Shown one piece after another: positions 61,879 to 64,000 of a DNA stretch of 64,000 nucleotides (position 1 is the stretch's first letter; every line of letters begins with the position of its first letter). A program made the translations under genes and the position numbers. The stretch comes from Flavobacterium chungbukense. GTDB taxonomy: Bacteria; Bacteroidota; Bacteroidia; Flavobacteriales; Flavobacteriaceae. The notes beneath the pieces were generated by a model. That model worked only from the letters and a program-made list of their open reading frames with translations, was not told the origin of the DNA and did not search any database. Where the stretch lies: the NCBI RefSeq assembly GCF_020805785.1, contig NZ_JAJGZV010000003.1, positions 434,001 through 498,000 on the forward strand, read 5' to 3'.

Positions 61879-61906
61879 TTAAATTTCTTAGTCTTTTTAA
61901 AATATA

Positions 61907-61922
61907 TGTTCCACGTGAAACG
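61907..61922. promoter_or_regulatory. parS-like site 2
   Basis: TGTTCCACGTGAAACG; the last base departs from the parS consensus. Confidence 0.7.
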
Positions 61923-61945
61923 TTTTTATAAAGACTATCAAAATA

Positions 61946-61961
61946 TGTTCCACGTGAAACA
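61946..61961. promoter_or_regulatory. parS-like site 3
   Basis: TGTTCCACGTGAAACA, exact match to TGTTNCACGTGAAACA. Confidence 0.75.
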
Positions 61962-61991
61962 AAGATTAAAAAAAAAACAAACACAATAAAT

Positions 61992-62007
61992 TGTTCCACG
62001 TGGAACA
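61992..62007. promoter_or_regulatory. parS-like site 4
   Basis: TGTTCCACGTGGAACA, a perfect palindrome; one base (G for A in the right half) departs from consensus. Confidence 0.65.
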
Positions 62008-62045
62008 ATTTATCTTTTTTTTTGAATATGAAAAGAAATTAAAAA

Positions 62046-62061
62046 TGTTTCACGTGGAACA
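62046..62061. promoter_or_regulatory. parS-like site 5
   Basis: TGTTTCACGTGGAACA; core GTTTCACGTGGAAC. Confidence 0.65.
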
Positions 62062-62095
62062 AGATTTTGAAAGATCTATTTAAAGAATATAAAAG

Positions 62096-62111
62096 TGTTT
62101 CACGTGGAACG
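62096..62111. promoter_or_regulatory. parS-like site 6
   Basis: TGTTTCACGTGGAACG; same core as site 5 with a changed last base. Confidence 0.6.
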
Positions 62112-62158
62112 TTGAGTTTTTGGAGTTTGGAATTTGTAAAATTGAAATTTTAGAATTG

Positions 62159-62174
62159 CGTTCCACGTGGAACA
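62159..62174. promoter_or_regulatory. parS-like site 7
   Basis: CGTTCCACGTGGAACA; core GTTCCACGTGGAAC identical to site 4. Confidence 0.65.
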
Positions 62175-62197
62175 AGAAAAAAATAAATGTAATTCTG

Positions 62198-62218
62198 AAA
62201 ACCGCGTTAGCGGTTTTT
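62198..62218 (+). terminator. Hairpin just before mnmG
   Basis: AAAACCGC-GTTA-GCGGTTTTT: eight-base stem and T5 tail. It could end ybeY transcripts or act as an attenuator in front of mnmG, which starts 19 bases later. Confidence 0.75.
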
Positions 62219-62236
62219 GGAGAATAATAAAACAAA

Positions 62237-64000
62237 ATGTTTTTAGAAGAATACGATGTTATTGTGGTTGGTGCAGGCCATGCTGGTTCTGAAGCTGCGG
62301 CTGCGGCTGCAAATTTGGGATCAAAAACTTTGTTGGTTACAATGAGTTTGCAAAACATAGCACAGATGTCATGTAATCCCGCGATGGGCGGAATTGCAAA
62401 AGGACAGATCGTTCGAGAGATTGATGCGCTTGGTGGATATTCGGGAATCGTTTCGGATAGAACTGCGATTCAATTCAAGATGTTGAATAAATCGAAAGGA
62501 CCTGCAATGTGGTCTCCGAGAGTTCAAAGTGATAGAATGCGTTTTGCTGAAGAATGGAGAATGATGCTGGAGGGAACTCCAAATCTTGATTTTTATCAAG
62601 AGATGGTAAAAGGGTTGATAATCGAAGATGGAAAGATAAAAGGAATTAGAACTTCGCTTGGTGTGGAAATTCGTTCCAAATCTGTTGTTTTGACAAACGG
62701 AACTTTTTTGAATGGTTTGATTCATATCGGAGAAAAACAATTCGGTGGAGGTAGAGCAGGAGAAAGTGCTGCGACTGGAATTACCGAAGATTTGATAAAA
62801 TTTGGTTTTGAAGCTGGAAGAATGAAAACAGGAACGCCACCTCGAGTAGATGGACGTTCTTTAGATTATTCTAAAATGAATGAAGAAAAAGGAGATGCGA
62901 AGCCAGATAAATTTTCTTATTCAGATGTGACTTCTCCGTTAACGCATCAGCGTTCTTGTCATATGACATATACTTCATTAGATGTGCATGATATTTTGAG
63001 AGAAGGTTTTGATCGTTCTCCAATGTTCAACGGAAGAATCAAAAGTTTGGGACCAAGATATTGTCCGTCGATTGAAGATAAAATAAATCGTTTTGCAGAT
63101 AAAGAACGTCATCAGCTTTTTGTTGAACCGGAAGGTTGGAATACTTGTGAAGTTTATGTAAACGGATTTTCGACTTCACTTCCAGAAGATATTCAATTTA
63201 AAGCGTTGAGTTCTGTTGCAGGTTTTGAGAAAGTGAAATTCTTTCGTCCAGGCTATGCAATAGAATATGATTATTTCCCGCCGACACAATTAAAACATAC
63301 TTTGGAGACAAAGTTAATTGAAGGTTTATATTTTGCTGGACAAATAAACGGAACAACTGGATATGAAGAAGCAGCATCACAAGGATTGATGGCAGGAATA
63401 AATGCGCATTTAAAAGTACATGAAAAAGAGCCATTGATTTTAAAACGTGATGAAGCCTATATCGGAGTTTTAATTGATGACTTGATTACGAAAGGAACAG
63501 AAGAGCCATATCGTATGTTTACATCAAGAGCAGAATATAGAACTTTGTTGCGTCAAGATAATGCCGATTTCAGATTGACGCCAATGTCATATGAAATTGG
63601 TTTAGCTTCTGAAGCTCGTTTGAGAAGAATGGAAAGAAAACTAAACGAATCTGAAAAGATGGTTTCATTCTTCAAAGAAACAAGTGTAAGTGTTGCAGAA
63701 ACGAATCCGATTTTGGAAGCAAAAGAATCTGCACCGATTACTCAAGGAGATAAAATGTTTAAGATTTTTTCGCGTCCGCAAGTGGAATTAGAAGATATGG
63801 TGAAATTTGAAAAAGTTTCAGCTTATATTGAGGAAAATGAATTAGATGAAGAAATTGTTGAACAAGCAGTAATTCAAGTAAAATATTCTGGTTATATCGA
63901 AAAAGAAAGAAACAATGCTGATAAACTGAATCGTTTAGAAGAAGTAAAGATTCCAGAGAATTTCGATTATAATAAAATTAAATCAATGTCGATTGAAGCA
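62237..64000 (+). CDS. mnmG: tRNA uridine-5-carboxymethylaminomethyl modification enzyme MnmG (partial)
   Basis: 588 codons from the ATG at 62237 to the window edge; the family is about 620-630 residues, so little is missing. The FAD motif is VIVVGAGHAGSEAAAAAANL, then SCNPAMGGIAKGQIVREIDA, both signatures of MnmG/GidA; the second FAD loop is PPRVDGRS-like. MnmG with MnmE modifies the wobble uridine of tRNAs. It follows the parS-like cluster. gidA genes often lie near chromosome origins. Confidence 0.96.
   Translation, partial: MFLEEYDVIVVGAGHAGSEAAAAAANLGSKTLLVTMSLQNIAQMSCNPAMGGIAKGQIVREIDALGGYSGIVSDRTAIQFKMLNKSKGPAMWSPRVQSDRMRFAEEWRMMLEGTPNLDFYQEMVKGLIIEDGKIKGIRTSLGVEIRSKSVVLTNGTFLNGLIHIGEKQFGGGRAGESAATGITEDLIKFGFEAGRMKTGTPPRVDGRSLDYSKMNEEKGDAKPDKFSYSDVTSPLTHQRSCHMTYTSLDVHDILREGFDRSPMFNGRIKSLGPRYCPSIEDKINRFADKERHQLFVEPEGWNTCEVYVNGFSTSLPEDIQFKALSSVAGFEKVKFFRPGYAIEYDYFPPTQLKHTLETKLIEGLYFAGQINGTTGYEEAASQGLMAGINAHLKVHEKEPLILKRDEAYIGVLIDDLITKGTEEPYRMFTSRAEYRTLLRQDNADFRLTPMSYEIGLASEARLRRMERKLNESEKMVSFFKETSVSVAETNPILEAKESAPITQGDKMFKIFSRPQVELEDMVKFEKVSAYIEENELDEEIVEQAVIQVKYSGYIEKERNNADKLNRLEEVKIPENFDYNKIKSMSIEA

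Noticed and set aside
61859..62174. GTTCCACGTGGAAC palindromes considered as terminators or a CRISPR-like array
   Set aside because: They lack T runs and variable unique spacers of constant length; match to the parS consensus is the better explanation.
61820..62358. Minus-strand reading frames of 62 and 92 residues across the ybeY-mnmG spacer
   Set aside because: They are made of repeated FHVEQ/FHVKH-like peptides created by the parS-like palindromes and the antisense of mnmG.

Overview
The window reads as chromosomal DNA of a low-GC Bacteroidota bacterium of the class Flavobacteriia, most likely Flavobacterium. The evidence is: -7 promoter boxes of the form TAnnTTTG before many genes; a SprE/PorW-type gliding and type IX secretion lipoprotein; an atpB-E-F-H-A-G operon without beta and epsilon subunits and with a long, exported N-terminal extension on AtpB; a GlnS fused to a YqeY-like tail; and many lineage-restricted DUF families. 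These identifications come from reading the protein sequences, not from database searches.

Layout. 1-4.1 kb (minus): TPR protein (cut by the window edge), sugar nucleotidyltransferase, dUTPase, polysaccharide flippase, GNAT acetyltransferase. 4.27-4.62 kb (plus): a gene-free stretch with a promoter, three tandem 86-base units and terminal hairpins, a candidate structured RNA. 4.7-13.6 kb (minus): ATP synthase operon, AtpI/AtpZ-like genes, a bactofilin and SprE. 13.7-23.0 kb: ABC exporter, PaaE-type reductase, glycosyltransferase 9, upp, purD and small membrane proteins. 23.1-25.8 kb (plus): accessory segment with HigB/HigA, an adenylate-forming ligase, an ORF6N protein and a palindrome array that resembles a palindrome inside the ORF6N gene. 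25.9-36.6 kb: surface polysaccharide cluster (WecB, glycosyltransferases, UDP-xylose synthase-like enzyme, flippase, two polymerase/ligase-like membrane proteins, lipoprotein, Wzz-like protein). 36.6-45.7 kb: unknown 562-residue protein, decayed REP-associated transposase, GH3-family protein, TatA, Tex, RpiB. 45.8-64 kb (mainly plus): RNase R, GIN-domain protein, LysE exporter, tRNA-Cys with a truncated second copy, FolB, GlnS, a 1.1 kb AT-rich gene-free region with diverged repeats, a YtxH/holin-like cluster, SPFH protein, GltX, DUF4175 protein, YbeY, a seven-site parS-like cluster, and the start of MnmG.

Genes are mostly on the minus strand left of about 45 kb and mostly on the plus strand to the right. 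With the AT-rich gap at 44.78-45.51 kb and the parS-like cluster 16 kb away, this suggests, without proving, that the replication origin lies in or close to the window.

The items most worth following are the tandem-repeat RNA candidate, the ORF6N-linked palindromes, the parS cluster, the possible oriC, and the RAYT pseudogene with its REP-like palindromes.
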